This document shows positions 1 through 11,188 of a stretch of DNA of 64,000 nucleotides, piece after piece. Location of the stretch: contig JAOTOL010001455.1 in NCBI GenBank assembly GCA_034440575.1, positions 558,001-622,000 of the forward strand, in the 5' to 3' direction. The notes beneath the pieces are model-generated. The model was not told the DNA's origin, did no database searches, and saw only the letters and a list, made by a program, of their open reading frames with translations. The position numbers and the translations under genes are program-made. Position 1 is the first letter of the stretch. Every line of letters begins with the position of its first letter. This DNA comes from Imbricaverruca yamaguchii. Taxonomy: Eukaryota > Arthropoda > Thecostraca > Neoverrucidae.

Positions 1-1205
1 AAACATAAGATGGTGGATGGCTTTAAATTTGAACATCTTCGATCTTTCGACGTTTTGGACATATTACAGACTATGTCCTGATGCATGGTTCCTAAATATC
101 CAACTAGTAAGCCAGTGCATACTTGCCCACACAAATATAATGTTTTACTATCAGACACTGATGCTTATGCTATTTTATGCAGAAGTTCTTTATAGGGTTT
201 ATTTTAACCTCTTTTTAAATAGCATGTGCAGTTGGACACTCCCCAAAGAAAGTATCCGGCGTTGGTGGCGGCCCTTTTAGCAAGAATGCAGTTGGAATTG
301 AGTCACTACTTTCAATTTACTTCACACCCTGACTATAACAGTGGTTGGCTGGGTGATTGGTTGGTTATTTGGGCTTTCGGGCGCATCGACTGCGTTGGTC
401 ATACAGCGCCCATTGGTTGGCTGGGTAACCTAAGGGCTAAGACCTAAGACCTAAGACACATGAACTGATACCGATATATTATGCCATAAAGCCAAGTCTT
501 TGGACAACACAAATACACGCACTAGGAAGAAGCATGTGGGTGGAAGCTATTAATGGTAAAAAAGAGAAAAATATCGAATAAGAAGTGAAGGAATTTGGAC
601 TTGGAATGCTGTAACAAAGCTATTAACGTTTCAAAGGTGAGACGTTAAGGCTGGGGTGGAGTGCAGCAGGACAATCGCTCTGATGAACCTTTGTGGCACA
701 TATAGATTGGCTCGTACCTTATCCTCGTTAGCCATAACAGAATGCCTCGATGCGATTCATGGACAAGTTCATGCCAGGTATGTTTTTGCCTTGCATTGAT
801 AACGATATTCATTTTTGCATTGAATGGAACGAATGAAACACTCCCAGTGGACACAGGATACAGACATGCAAATACACACACAGGGTAAGCAAATGTATTA
901 TATATATATATATAAAACATTTGCTCATATACATATACATATATACAAATGTACATAAGCATATATACCTTACACATACATGTTGGAGATATAAATGAAG
1001 CAGGTATTTATGCAAATATTAGATTGACTGATTGGCATCCAAATATGACGGGGAAGTTGAAAACATTGCGATCAAGCGAATGGTAAAAATGCAAACGAAG
1101 ATGCTTTAATTGCAGTGTTGTCTCCCAGAGCATTGCTGCCGGACGTGACATCAGCAACGCTATGGCAACGAGCCCAGCTATTAAACGACAAAAATGCTCA
1201 ATTAC
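1..1205. other. Intergenic or intronic, no gene recognised
   Basis: No convincing coding sequence. It holds one copy of a short dispersed motif at about 370-420 (see the GCGCATCGAC motif entries near 38.1 and 41.9 kb), three direct copies of a 7-bp unit (aagacct type) near 438-457, and a short (AT)n run near 899-914. The few open frames here are short and compositionally unremarkable. Confidence 0.5.
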
Positions 1206-1343
1206 CTCCGAGGTCAGCCCTGCATAGGCCTCCTGGTTCACATCTTCAGGGAAGAGAAAAAGATGGCAGGTAGAGCACACATACTGTCCGAATGATAGGC
1301 CGTAGAAGCCATCGCAGTAGAGGCACTGCTGTGCTTGGTCAGC
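1206..1343 (-). CDS. Internal coding exon, Cys4 motif protein of unknown identity
   Basis: Read on the minus strand, this 138-nt segment is bounded by a strong acceptor (pyrimidine tract tcctttcag just above 1343) and a donor (GAG then gtaatt, GT at 1205-1204). It is open in phase 0 at both ends and encodes 46 residues. The peptide has two CxxC pairs 12 residues apart, CLYC (residues 7-10) and CSTC (23-26), with the aromatic linker DGFYGLSFGQYV between them; this looks like a small zinc-binding fold. The tail FPEDVNQEAY is acidic. I do not recognise the parent protein. Other exons of the gene must lie outside the window on the low-coordinate side, or are undetected at higher coordinates. What is seen: exon borders and the Cys pattern. 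What is inferred: that this is a real host exon and not a fossil. Confidence 0.6.
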
Positions 1344-2224
1344 CTGAAAGGAAACATGTAAACATGAGAACTGCTGCAGGATAACAGCCATCCAAGAACA
1401 TCACATCACATATTGCTTAGATTGTCAATATTTGCAATTTTTTTCCAGCTTATAAACACGGTTTCTCGTAAAAACATAACATTGACAACAATGTAACATA
1501 AATGTCTTTAAGCTATATGTGCTATAATATGATCATACTCAGTGATTTATCTCATAGCACAAGAATCAACATACATCTTCGAACATTTTGAAGTTCTCAC
1601 ACCAATATGACGTAGAATACCTTCAAAGTACAAATAAAAACCACTTGATCACTGTTATCAACATAGCATAAACAACACCAACATCTCAATAAAACTGTAG
1701 ATAGAATACTGGACTTTTCACTCCGTACAATAGCGAGTACAGTAATTTTAATCGGAAGGGGGATAGTTGTTTAGAGGGGTTCCAGTAACTGAATACAATT
1801 ATGGGGTACACTGGAGTGGGTCTGTTCCAGGTGCATTCGGCACAAAAAAATACAATGGTGGTGCTCTTCAGTATCTTGGTTTTTTTTTGCTAATCAGAGG
1901 GGTTCTGACATTCCATGGGGAGGAGGGATGCCCTTCATACCCTCTTGGATCCACCACTGATTCATTACAGTTGAACTCACCTCATCATTTCTGTTAAGAT
2001 CCATGTCAGCTTATATGTGCAAGATATGGAGCTTTCCAGTAGATCAGTTGCTTGAGTCAGGCCTCTCCTCAACTTTGCATCTATATTTGATGTTGACTGG
2101 AAAAGAACATTTTGCTTAGTTGCAGAACATCAGTACAAAACAAAACAAATACAAGCTGCCAGCTTCTATTGGCGATATCTAAAGATAAAGATAAAGACAA
2201 TAAATCTAGACAATTTTTTTTCTC

Positions 2225-2256
2225 ATAAATAAATAAATAAATAAATAAATAAAGAC
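2225..2256. repeat. (AAAT)n microsatellite
   Basis: About eight perfect copies of the tetramer aaat. Confidence 0.9.
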
Positions 2257-2410
2257 AAAATAAATCGGGTTCAGAACTCAGTAACCATGAGTTACATTGC
2301 AATCTTCCAAATCGTTCTGCTTGCCTTCAGCTTCCTTTACCCAGATTTTGTGGCTACATTGGCAGTAACGGTTGGTTAAACTGCAAAGCTCATTTAACAA
2401 TGGCAAGACT

Positions 2411-2601
2411 GGGGTAGGGATGGCCAGGTGGTTAAGGTGTAGGGCTATGGGTACCAAAAGTCCCGGATTCGACACTAGCGCCACGTAGGACATTTCCCAA
2501 ACCCGCGGCCTACCGGCGAAACAGTTTGGGCGGCGCCATTAGCCGTGAATGTGCATAAAGTGCGTCATGAACCCTCCAATAAAGAAACGACAATGACAAG
2601 T
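2411..2601 (+). mobile_element. tRNA-derived SINE
   Basis: The head resembles a tRNA gene with internal RNA polymerase III promoter boxes: an A box TGGCCAGGTGG at 2421-2431 and a B box GGATTCGACAC at 2465-2475, 33 nt apart, which is normal spacing. After the tRNA-like head comes an unrelated body (cgcggcctaccggcg and following) and an A-rich tail, aataaagaaacgacaatgac, ending near 2601. The B box departs from GGTTCGANTCC and the 3' half of a cloverleaf is missing, so it is a SINE and not a functional tRNA. The parent tRNA may be a class II type (Leu or Ser-like head), which is only a guess. Confidence 0.7.
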
Positions 2602-3119
2602 CTGACCTACAAGCTGAGACACACAAATAATCAGACAAATAGGTATTATGTTAGCAGTACTTCACTACATGGTAATATCCCCAAAGGTGTCCTGCCACAT
2701 GGTGAATTTCGATGTATAAATATTTAACAATGGTATTAATATTAGCATAAGTCAGCATTCTTTCCATGGCTTGCTAAAAAGTGCACAATCACTCACCACA
2801 TGTACTGCATACAGACAACACAATCAACAGGCCTTCTGATGTTGCTTCTGTGCTAAGTGCTACTGGACAATGCATGCAATGAACTAGACAACACAGTCAA
2901 AACTTGGAAACAACAGTGTTTCTTTGACTGAAGCATTGACAGTGCCTGACAGGGACATTTCCATGGGAGGAAGGGGCAGCTGCCTACTCTTTGGGCCCTG
3001 ACCGCTTCTTGGCGCGGACCTTCGGGGTTGTGCCAGGGGCCTGTATGTAACCATCTACAGGATCACCTTAGTGGAGAAGACAAGGCCAAGAGCACTTTCT
3101 GTGGTTGCAGTGGCTGTTA

Positions 3120-3245
3120 TTGGTCCCTAAGAATATCTATGGGTTCTCATGAATATTTATGGGCCCTTGTGAGCATGTTAGGGCCATTATAAATGTCTCC
3201 TGACCCTTGTAAACTTCCATAGGACCTTACAAACGTTTTCGAATT
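3120..3245. repeat. Degenerate short tandem repeat of about 30 bp
   Basis: A run of diverged units alternating 'gggcccttgtgaatatttat'-like words (ggtccctaagaatatctat, gggttctcatgaatatttat, gggcccttgtgagcatgtta, and so on). About four to five copies, heavily mutated. Confidence 0.5.
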
Positions 3246-3570
3246 TTTATGACCGTCTAACTCCGTTACTGATCCATACAAAAGTTTGCCAACCTTTACC
3301 AATACCTACCTTTACCAATACTGAAACAACATATTTCCAATGAAGTTTTGGCATCCCAAAATCCTGAGACACTAAACATGTGGGGGCAGTCCTGGCATCC
3401 TTTGCATAATCCACCCTCTTCAGACAGTTTCTGGCTAGCTCTGGCATCTGACTGTGTTTGATTCTGGCACAAGTCCAGCTTGTGGCACTCCCTATTTCTA
3501 ACTATGGCCACACATTACTTGGCAACCTCATGCACAGTGACAAAGTGAAACCAGCATCACTTCCAGGAAA

Positions 3571-3900
3571 TCATGCATCGGAATACTGCCAGAATGTATT
3601 GGGCAGATCTCTGAGGGAAATTGATACTATGACAGGGTTCTTAGCACCTTCAGAGCTTGAACACCTCTGTCGGATATGAAACCACTTTGTGATGTAATGG
3701 TGAACAATGTAGGTCACAAGATCAATCAGCTCCTGGATGGAGGACACAGTGAATTGGTTTATTTTTAGAAACCTGGCAACCAGTGGGATGGTACACTCAA
3801 GTATTTTCCTTGTAAATTCAATTTTCATTTGAAACAAACAAAAATTAAATAGAACCAAGCTCTTTCCTGATCTGGTTATATTTCTCCTTTTGTTCTGCAT
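3571..3900 (-). CDS. Open frame of 109 codons, unrecognised, doubtful
   Basis: An open reading frame on the same strand as the exon at 1206-1343. The middle part reads like real protein (KILECTIPLVARFLKINQF, then SIQELIDLVTYIVHHYITKW, alternating hydrophobic and polar residues suggestive of helices). I see no strong acceptor before it; a possible donor after the HIRQ segment (GACAGAG then gtgttc) has a poor consensus and its phase does not fit the 1206-1343 exon. It could be an exon of the same gene, an old transposase or gene fragment, or chance. Confidence 0.15.
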   Translation of the reverse strand: MQNKRRNITRSGKSLVLFNFCLFQMKIEFTRKILECTIPLVARFLKINQFTVSSIQELIDLVTYIVHHYITKWFHIRQRCSSSEGAKNPVIVSISLRDLPNTFWQYSDA

Positions 3901-4179
3901 CCCAATATATTAGTCTCCCTACAACAGTGATCTGCCATACACTTAATAACTTGTTTTTCTCTGCATCATTTCTTGATCAATTTCTTGATCCTCACCTAGT
4001 TGTCTATAAGTATGTTGCATTCCTGCTCTTGTTCCATTCCTTAGCATAAGATCCAACTATAAAGATATATATCAGATAGCCATGTTTTAGAAGACAGTGT
4101 GGTAGTATGGTAGTAGAGCCACTGGGATTATTGTGCTCCAGGGTGGCAACAAAGCAAGTTCTATACACATTTGCCTCCA

Positions 4180-4870
4180 TAAAGCAAACAAATGGAATGG
4201 GTTTGGTTAGGTTATGCTAGTTTATATTTCATAAGATGGAAAATATTTGAAAGTGTCAAAAACAAAAGTTTTCCTTCGAAAGCGGTTGATGCTATGTTAG
4301 GTTGTGTTAAGTTCTGTGGAGTTAAAATATTTGCTTTCTTTTTACATATTTTCATATTACGTTTTTTATTTTGTTTTCTCTCAATATAGATTAAGCTAGG
4401 TTATGGTATGTTATCTCACATTTTTTTCAACATTTCTTTTTATGCACGTTACCTAATGCAAAGCCCCTTGTTGGTGTTATTTTGCTCATAACTTGAAAGG
4501 TAAGCCTTTGCACAGAAAACCAGTGGTACCATCATCTTAGTCACATCGATAAGCATTACATTGAAATTATGCATATCAAGCAGTTAATTTTCTGCATTTT
4601 TTTTAATAAAAAACCTTACCCAACCTAGCTTACCTAATATCAGCAGCTTTTCAAGAAAAACAATGCTGTATGATCAACATGATGGATGCACCCTAAAGCC
4701 CAAAAAGCCAATAAGAAGAAAACATCCAATTTCTGAAAGGAATTTATTTTCTTTAAAATTGTTAACCTAAAAAACCTAAACAAACCTAACCTAAGGAAAT
4801 CTAACCTAATCTAACCTAAAAATGTATTTGCTTTATGGAGGGAAATGGGTAAATTTGCAGATCAGGGTCT
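4180..4870. repeat. Dispersed repeat rich in TTAGG-type words (copy 1)
   Basis: AT-rich sequence with ggttaggttatgctag near 4203 and the opposite-strand form (cctaacctaa words) near 4770-4820. A block near 4510-4590 (acagaaaaccagtgg, catcttagtcacatc) recurs at about 15695-15740 in copy 2. The words match the ancestral arthropod telomere unit TTAGG, but they are scattered single or double units, not an array. No coding sequence is visible. Confidence 0.5.
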
Positions 4871-4934
4871 TTTTATGTTTTGGAATGATTTTTTGGGGAT
4901 GCCATGCTTTTTAAATGCCATACAATGTGCACTG

Positions 4935-5050
4935 TATGGCCCCTATAGATGGGTGTAGGTGAAGTCTGCAAATTATTGGTAGGGCACTCAAGTCACATTT
5001 GTTACATTATATCAAGTGAATATGTCTAGATAGGTATGGTAGAAAGCCAT
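4935..5050 (+). mobile_element. CR1 LINE 3'-UTR-like scrap
   Basis: The block with 'gcaaattattggtagggcac' and the following 'tcaagtcaca' and 'aagtgaatatgtctagatag' resembles the sequence downstream of the CR1 coding end at about 25200-25290 (attggtaggacactcgagtc). It is a diverged fragment with no coding part. The flanking 5050-5640 holds nothing I recognise. Confidence 0.4.
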
Positions 5051-5640
5051 TGGTGAGTGTGAGGAATCTTTGTCCCTGTGCTATTGCTGGAACTTTGACC
5101 CTTTTGTTTTTGATCATGCTAATAAATTTATGATTATACCTACTAGCTATATATGGTATATTATACTATGTAGGGCATACTTAGCAGTGGATTCAGCACC
5201 TTCCTTCAGATGTGATACTGGTGAGACTGGTTATGGTAGCACAATGTGGATGATTTGAAGTTTGTTATCATTGAGGAGTGTGCTATGCATTACCATGTAA
5301 ATGGTGCTAGATAGGCTGGGACATATAGTCCCCTTAGAACTTCACATCATGGATTGATTCAGGTGCAAGCAAGTACTTTTCTAATATATTTTCTAGACAG
5401 GCCTAACCTACATAGGCCCTGCATCAATTATTAAGTCATAACACTGTATGATGAACTTTACAAGCTTTATAGGTATTGAATGGAGTAAATGTGAGTTCAT
5501 GTGTAAAACATATTTTGTTACCACCCTAGGGCACAATAATAGCTTGTTCTTTTCTACAAGATGTCATGTTATAGCTTTCTGCACACATTAGGACATTCCA
5601 CCTCATGCCTTTGACTCACTACCTAAGCATCCACGGTCTG

Positions 5641-5670
5641 ACAAGCCAATTTAAATTTAAATTGGCTTGT
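5641..5670. repeat. Perfect 30-bp palindrome
   Basis: Fifteen-base arms (acaagccaatttaaa) meet with no spacer and are exact reverse complements. It lies in ordinary AT-rich DNA with no other sign of an element. Confidence 0.95.
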
Positions 5671-6172
5671 AATCAATATTATAAAAAATGATCAATTATC
5701 CCATGCCAAAGTAATGCACAATTCACAGTAGGATTTATTTCTCAGTGGTGCAGTGTCATCCAACCAAGCACCTGGATTGCACTGATACTACACTGATCAT
5801 GCAGTGACCAGTGAACACACATGTTCAGTATAACTGGTAGGCACCCAGACTGCAAAATATGGTACATTCGAGGAGATCTCGTCTGTACGGGGTTCGTGGC
5901 CAGCCAGAGGTGTGACATTCGGTGCAGGGACAGCAGGGACAGGTGCCTGGTGCGGGCAGGTTTATAATTAACTCACAGCTCACACGTCACTCTAAAAATT
6001 ACAAGAAGCAAATCTCAACTAAGAGGCAAAACTGCAGAAGTAAGTGGTGAGCCATATTTGTCTCAGTCGATATCTGCCAAATAATTTTATCAAGCAAAAA
6101 CCCCCTGCTGTCAAATTATATTCAGTACCCCATATAATATTGACCAGTATATATTAGCTGTTCAAACGCTAA

Positions 6173-6173
<1 letters not shown>

Positions 6174-6231
<58 letters not shown>
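6174..6231. repeat. (AT)n microsatellite
   Basis: Nearly pure alternating AT over about 58 bp. Confidence 0.97.
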
Positions 6232-6234
<3 letters not shown>

Positions 6235-7199
6235 GGGTGCAGCAATTGGTTGCTGGAGGGCACATGTCTTTCCCCTCATAGTTTCGCGAAGTGGCGATTT
6301 ATCACGTGTGTCAAGACAGCCCACGGTCAGCCCTCGCTCAGCCCACGCTCAGCCCATAATAGCGGCCCCTTCAAAAACGCTCAAAAGATAGCATAGCATG
6401 CATCTTGACGTGCTGAAGACAATGGTCGTCTCCAAAGCTTGGTGCATGCAATAGTATTGCTCCCGAACCTAATACTATAATCTAAAAATTTGAATTGCCA
6501 ACACAAAATCCCAACCTTCCACCAAACAAACCAAATAGTACATGAAAACAATTCGCCATAGTACGCAGAGTTCAACACTGCACATTTCTAACTGCTTTAC
6601 ACCGTACTTTTTAGCTCACTACCTATGACTCGGTTTTTGACGTAATGTTTTACTTCCCATAGGGTTTAGCATGGAGGCCAATGTGTGCGAAATGACCGGC
6701 TTGTGCGATTTCTCTGATTTTTGGTATGCCAGCAACCCCACCTCCGACACTTGCATTTCCGTGGAAATTTACCGGGTGCATCAGTATTCTCACCAATTAA
6801 ATGGGGGTGAGAACATACACTAAAATGCATATCTGAGCGAAAGCGGTCATGCTTCATCTGAAATTAAGCCCCGTGTCAAGCTGAACTCAAAACTACCCCT
6901 GCTGAAATTATGCCTTGCCAACTTCATCCGTTGCATACTTATGGATTCGGTTTTTGACGTAATGCATTATTCACATTCAATGCATTATTCGAGCAATGGG
7001 GGGGGGGGGATGAGGCGTGCCCCTAGCATTTGATTTTTTTTCAGCGGAGTGAAGAGTTTACGGCGAAACAAAGTTGCACACAACATGATATGTATGATGT
7101 ATAGGTACATTCTTCGCAACAACGCACATGTTCTAATGACGGCAAATGTGAACACGCATCAGGAATACATTACGTGCAAGGCAGCACGCACCACGGCCT

Positions 7200-7530
7200 T
7201 AGTTAAATCAGATTGACCCGTGCTGATTGTCAATCTTTCCACCCCCCCTCTTGAATTGCACAGGCCTCACCCATCACGGCCTTCACCTGTCAGATTGACG
7301 CGCACTGACTCTCAATCTGCCCCCTAAATCGCAGAGGGAGCACGCATGACGACCTTAACTTGTCAGATTGATCCGTGTTGACTCTCAGTCTGCCACCTCC
7401 CCATTCAGGTGGCACGCATCACAGCCTTAAATTGCCAGATTGACCCGTACTGACTCAATCTGTCCCCAAATCGCACAGTTAACACATATCACGGACTTAG
7501 CTTGTCAGATAAACCCGTACCGATTCTCAG
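7200..7530. repeat. Short degenerate tandem repeat inside the foldback element
   Basis: Four to five diverged copies of a unit of about 75 bp with the words 'cagattgacccgtgctgat', 'tctcaatctgcc', and 'cgcatcacggcctta'. It fills the loop between the arms. Confidence 0.6.
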
Positions 7531-7544
7531 TCTGCCCTTTGTCC

Positions 7545-8160
7545 ATTCGTATAGGGGTAGGGGTAGTTTCAGCAGGGGTAGTTTTGAGTTCAGCTTGACA
7601 CAAGGATTAATTTGAGATGAAGCATGACCGCATTCGCTCAGATCTGCATTTTAGTGCATGCTCTCACCCCCATTTATTGGATGAGAATACTGATGCACCC
7701 GGGACATTTTCTCGGAAATGCAAGTGTCGGAGATGGGGTTGCTGGCATACCAGAAATCAGAGAAATCGCAGGGGCCGGTCATATCCCACCCATTGTCCTC
7801 CATGCTAAACCCTATGGCGAATAACGCATTACGTCAAAAACCGAATCCATAAGTATGCAGCTGATAAAGTTGGCAACGCATAATTTCAACAGGGGTAGTT
7901 TTGAGTTCAGCTTGACACGGGGATTAATTTGAGATGAAGCATGACCGCATTCGCTCAGATCTGCATTTTAGTGCATGTTCTCATCCCCATTTATTGGGTG
8001 TGAATACTGATGCACCCGGGAAATTTCCTCGGAAATGCAAGTGTCGAAGGTGGGGTTGCTGGCATACCAAAAATCAGAGAAATCGCAGGGGCCGGTCATA
8101 TCCCACCCATTGGCCTCCATGCTAAACCCTATGGGAAGTAAAACATTACGTCAAAAACCG
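7545..8160 (+). repeat. Tandem duplication of the inner right arm of the foldback element
   Basis: Two copies of about 317 bp (7545-7861 and 7862-8160), both starting near the 'caggggtagttttgagttc' word. Each carries the same 63-codon open frame (7617-7808 and 7934-8125); the third copy lies in the left arm on the minus strand (6666-6857). The encoded peptide is rich in Cys and His (CSHPH, then CKCRRWGCWH). Confidence 0.8.
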
Positions 8161-8439
8161 AATCATAGGTAGGGAGCTAAAAAGTAAGGTGTAAAGCAGT
8201 TAGAAATGTGCAGCGTTGAACTCTGCGTACTATGGCGAGTTGTTTTCATGTACTGTTTGGTTTGTTTGGTGGAAGGTTGGGATTTTGTGTTGGTAATTCA
8301 AATTTTAGATTATAATTAGTTTCGGAAGCTATACTATTGCATGCACCAAGCTTCGGAGACTACCATTGTGTTCAGCACGTCAAGATGCATGCTATGCGGA
8401 AAGGTTTTTTATTAGATGGCGAAATTGAAGCGATATTGA

Positions 8440-9660
8440 CCGAACGCGAGATTCGGTTACATTCCCCTCAATTTCCATCAAATGAGCTTCGTCATTCGGC
8501 GTGGCTTGCTATCCATTATCAGAGAGCTAAGCAATCGATCCTTCTCAAGTAAAACGGCCAAACTGAAACTTCGATCGCCTATTTTTCCTTTTCTCAAGCC
8601 TACCCAAATCTGGCATCAAGCAGTAAACAGTGATGAACACTCCAGTAACCTTTGAAACCGGGACACCTCAAGGTCAAATGTTTCAGTTCTTCGATGTCCT
8701 CCAGTTTCGTCGCTATGGCTTCAATTTGCAGAAAATGGATGCTATTCGTGTTCTCTTTTTTATTGTCCTGTTGTGCAGTTCGGAAAGGTGAAATTTAGAA
8801 ATAATCTCCTCGAATCAAAATTTAAGCTCATTTCTTCGGTCGCCTCACCTTTTTTGTGATTTTCGCCCAAGCCTACTCTGATCCGCCATCAAGCGACAGC
8901 CCATGGTAAACCCTTGAATAACATTTTTAAACCGAGATATGACAAGGGAAAACCTAAAGGTCAAAGGCTAGTTTGAATTTTTCAAAGTCCGTGAGCGATT
9001 CGCAAATTGAACCCACAGCGATTCGGTCGCTATAGGTTCAATTTGCACCAAGTGGGTGTCACTCGACGTGGCATGCACCGTATTATACTGCTACTAAATA
9101 TAACTCATTCATAAGGTCAAAGGTCATACCAAGTTCTTTGGTCGCCCCGCATTTTTTTCTTCGCCCTAACCTACCCACATCTGGTACCAAGCAATACTCC
9201 TTGGTACACCCCAAATAACATTTTAAACCGGGACATGTCAATGTTAAACCACAAGACCGAAGGTTAGCTTCAATGGTTCGAAGTCCTCGCGCCTCGCCTT
9301 CAATTTTCATCAAGTGGAGTCATTTGACATGCCGTGTCGTACTCTATCAAACTATTCAGAAACCACATCGATTTGCAGTCAAAGGTCGGACTCATTCCTT
9401 CGGTCGCCGCAAGGTCATTCGTTTTCTCCCAAAGCTACACATGCTTCGTATCAAGAGATAGACCTTGGGCAACTCTGGAGTAACATTTGATCCCGTGCCA
9501 TGTCAGATCAAGTCTCAAGTTAAAGTATTAGTTTAATTTTGAGGGTCCTCGCGTTTCGTGACTATGGCTTCAATTTGCATTAATTGGGCTTCGTTCCTCC
9601 CGGCTTGCCGTATGGTATCAGAATGTTGAGATATCTGAATAATTTCAAAGATGTCGAACG
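8440..9660. repeat. Degenerate satellite, unit about 275 bp, four to five copies
   Basis: Landmark words recur in order: 'cctacccaaatctggcatca' near 8599, its variants near 8871, 9170 and 9432, each followed by a 'taacattt..aaccgggacat' block and a 'ctatggcttcaatttgca' block. Spacing is roughly 270, 298 and 262 bp. Copies are highly diverged. Short open frames here have no recognisable product. Confidence 0.75.
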
Positions 9661-11188
9661 TCCGGCGTATTTACAATGATTGAGTGTAATATGAATAGAA
9701 GGGTCCGATCTATTTCTGTTTGCAACCTTTGCGATGGCAAGCATTCGTATCTTATATGACTACGGGCTCCCCAAGAAATTCGTCATAACCTGCTCGGACG
9801 GTGCTCTCATCGCTGGTTTTTAATTTACGCTGCTACATTGCTATTTCGGACATATATAATACACAACTTTTCCAGGTTGTTCGCTTTCCTCTTAATGGTT
9901 CAACGGAAGTTGTCAAATTTCCAAAAGAAGCCACGGGTGAATGCACACAATTTTATAACTAGCCCGAGTTCATAACCGCGAGAGAGCAATGTTGAAATCA
10001 GGGATAGATCCAGGAATTGTCATGTGGGCACCTGTCTGGAGAGGCGCCATTTCATTGGAGCAGCGCTACTATGAAAGCACCTGAAGGGATGCCTCCGGTT
10101 GCAAAAATCGAGGGGGCGGGTTGCTCTTGATCCTTCTCCATGGGGCGCATTTCCTTCCAAGGGGGTGCCTTTTTATTTAATGGAGGCGTCTGAGGCAAAA
10201 AAATTCGAACGGGTACAATGGAATCTTTCGAGACGGACGCATTTTCCCGGCCCGAGGTACGCCACCTTCCACGTGGTGGTACATACACCCAGTTCCAGAC
10301 CCTTTATCCTCCCTGGTTGTCATTACGTCGAAATGTGTCCCCGGGAAAGGAAATTGCATGTTCAGATTTGCTACCAGAAAACCGTCCTCCAATATTGTTT
10401 TCCTCCTACAATAGGGCAACGTTTAACATACAGCGCTGCTCTATGCTCATCGCAAAACTGGGTCCAGCACGTGCGACATACAGCTAGACATTCACAGATA
10501 GCGATAGTGAAACTTGCTAATTTTCATGGAAAATGTATTCCCCAAAATATCATTTTTCACAATAGTAAATCTGAAAAATTGAAATACTAATCACATTAGA
10601 TTGAAATATCTGAAAATTGCATCGAAGAAGAAGTGACTGAAATCCAAGGATTTTTTTTTCGTGGGAGGGGGAGGGAGGAAGAAAGGTGGAGCTAGGTCCC
10701 TATATCCCGTTCAAACTTATCGTGTCCCGGATTTGTTCTCCCAATATATATATATATACATATAAACCACCGAACGTCGAAACCGAGAACCAGCTTCGAG
10801 GGGCAGAATGCAATGACTGATATTGAAGAAGAAAAACACGTTAAGCCCAACATGTGATGAAATTTTTGTGTTACAACAAAAGCGATAGCACATTTGGATG
10901 CAATTATAGGAGGCGCACAATATTCGTTTAAGGTATGCTAAGGTATGCGTTTAAGGTATGCTATCCGGAGGGAATACTACAATCACTGATGGTAATAAAT
11001 GATGGAATTCTATTCGCGAACTGAAGCATCAGACTCAGCCCAATCAAGTATCCAGGGCCTTCTCTTGCATCTGAACTGGGGTAGGGAACGTACCCCCTTA
11101 TACGCTTGCCCGCCCCCATGCCAGGTTGCACTTCCTATTGCAGAAACATTACTGGGTGGGGTGGGGGGGGAGACTAGGAGGCGGGAGC
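9661..11188. other. No gene recognised
   Basis: A 163-codon frame at 10099-10590 (+) is the longest, but several frames on both strands are open across 10052-10590 at the same time, there is no domain, and the composition is not distinctive. A short (TA)n run is near 10744-10757. I treat the region as non-coding. Confidence 0.5.

Larger units (their letters stand above)
6391..8397. mobile_element. Foldback-type DNA element with arms of about 570 bp
   Basis: The left arm (6391 to about 6965) is the reverse complement of the right arm (about 7865-8397), beginning GCATAGCATGCATCTTGACG at the left tip and ending with its complement at the right tip. Shared landmarks include ccaaagcttggtgcatgcaa, the tgttttacttcccataggg block and the gacgtaatgcattatt block. 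The innermost part of the right arm is present twice in tandem (about 7545-7861 and 7862-8160). The middle (about 6990-7540) is unrelated and contains repeated words of the form cagattgacccgtactgact. No transposase is visible, so it is non-autonomous. I see no obvious target duplication at the tips. Confidence 0.8.

Noticed and set aside
2411..2485. Functional tRNA gene
   Set aside because: A and B boxes exist but the acceptor and T stems do not close and a SINE body follows.
4770..4830. Interstitial telomere array
   Set aside because: Only scattered CCTAA words with other sequence between, not a tandem array.
10099..10590. 163-codon plus-strand frame
   Set aside because: Several frames on both strands are open over the same bases, with no domain, splice context or repeat partner.
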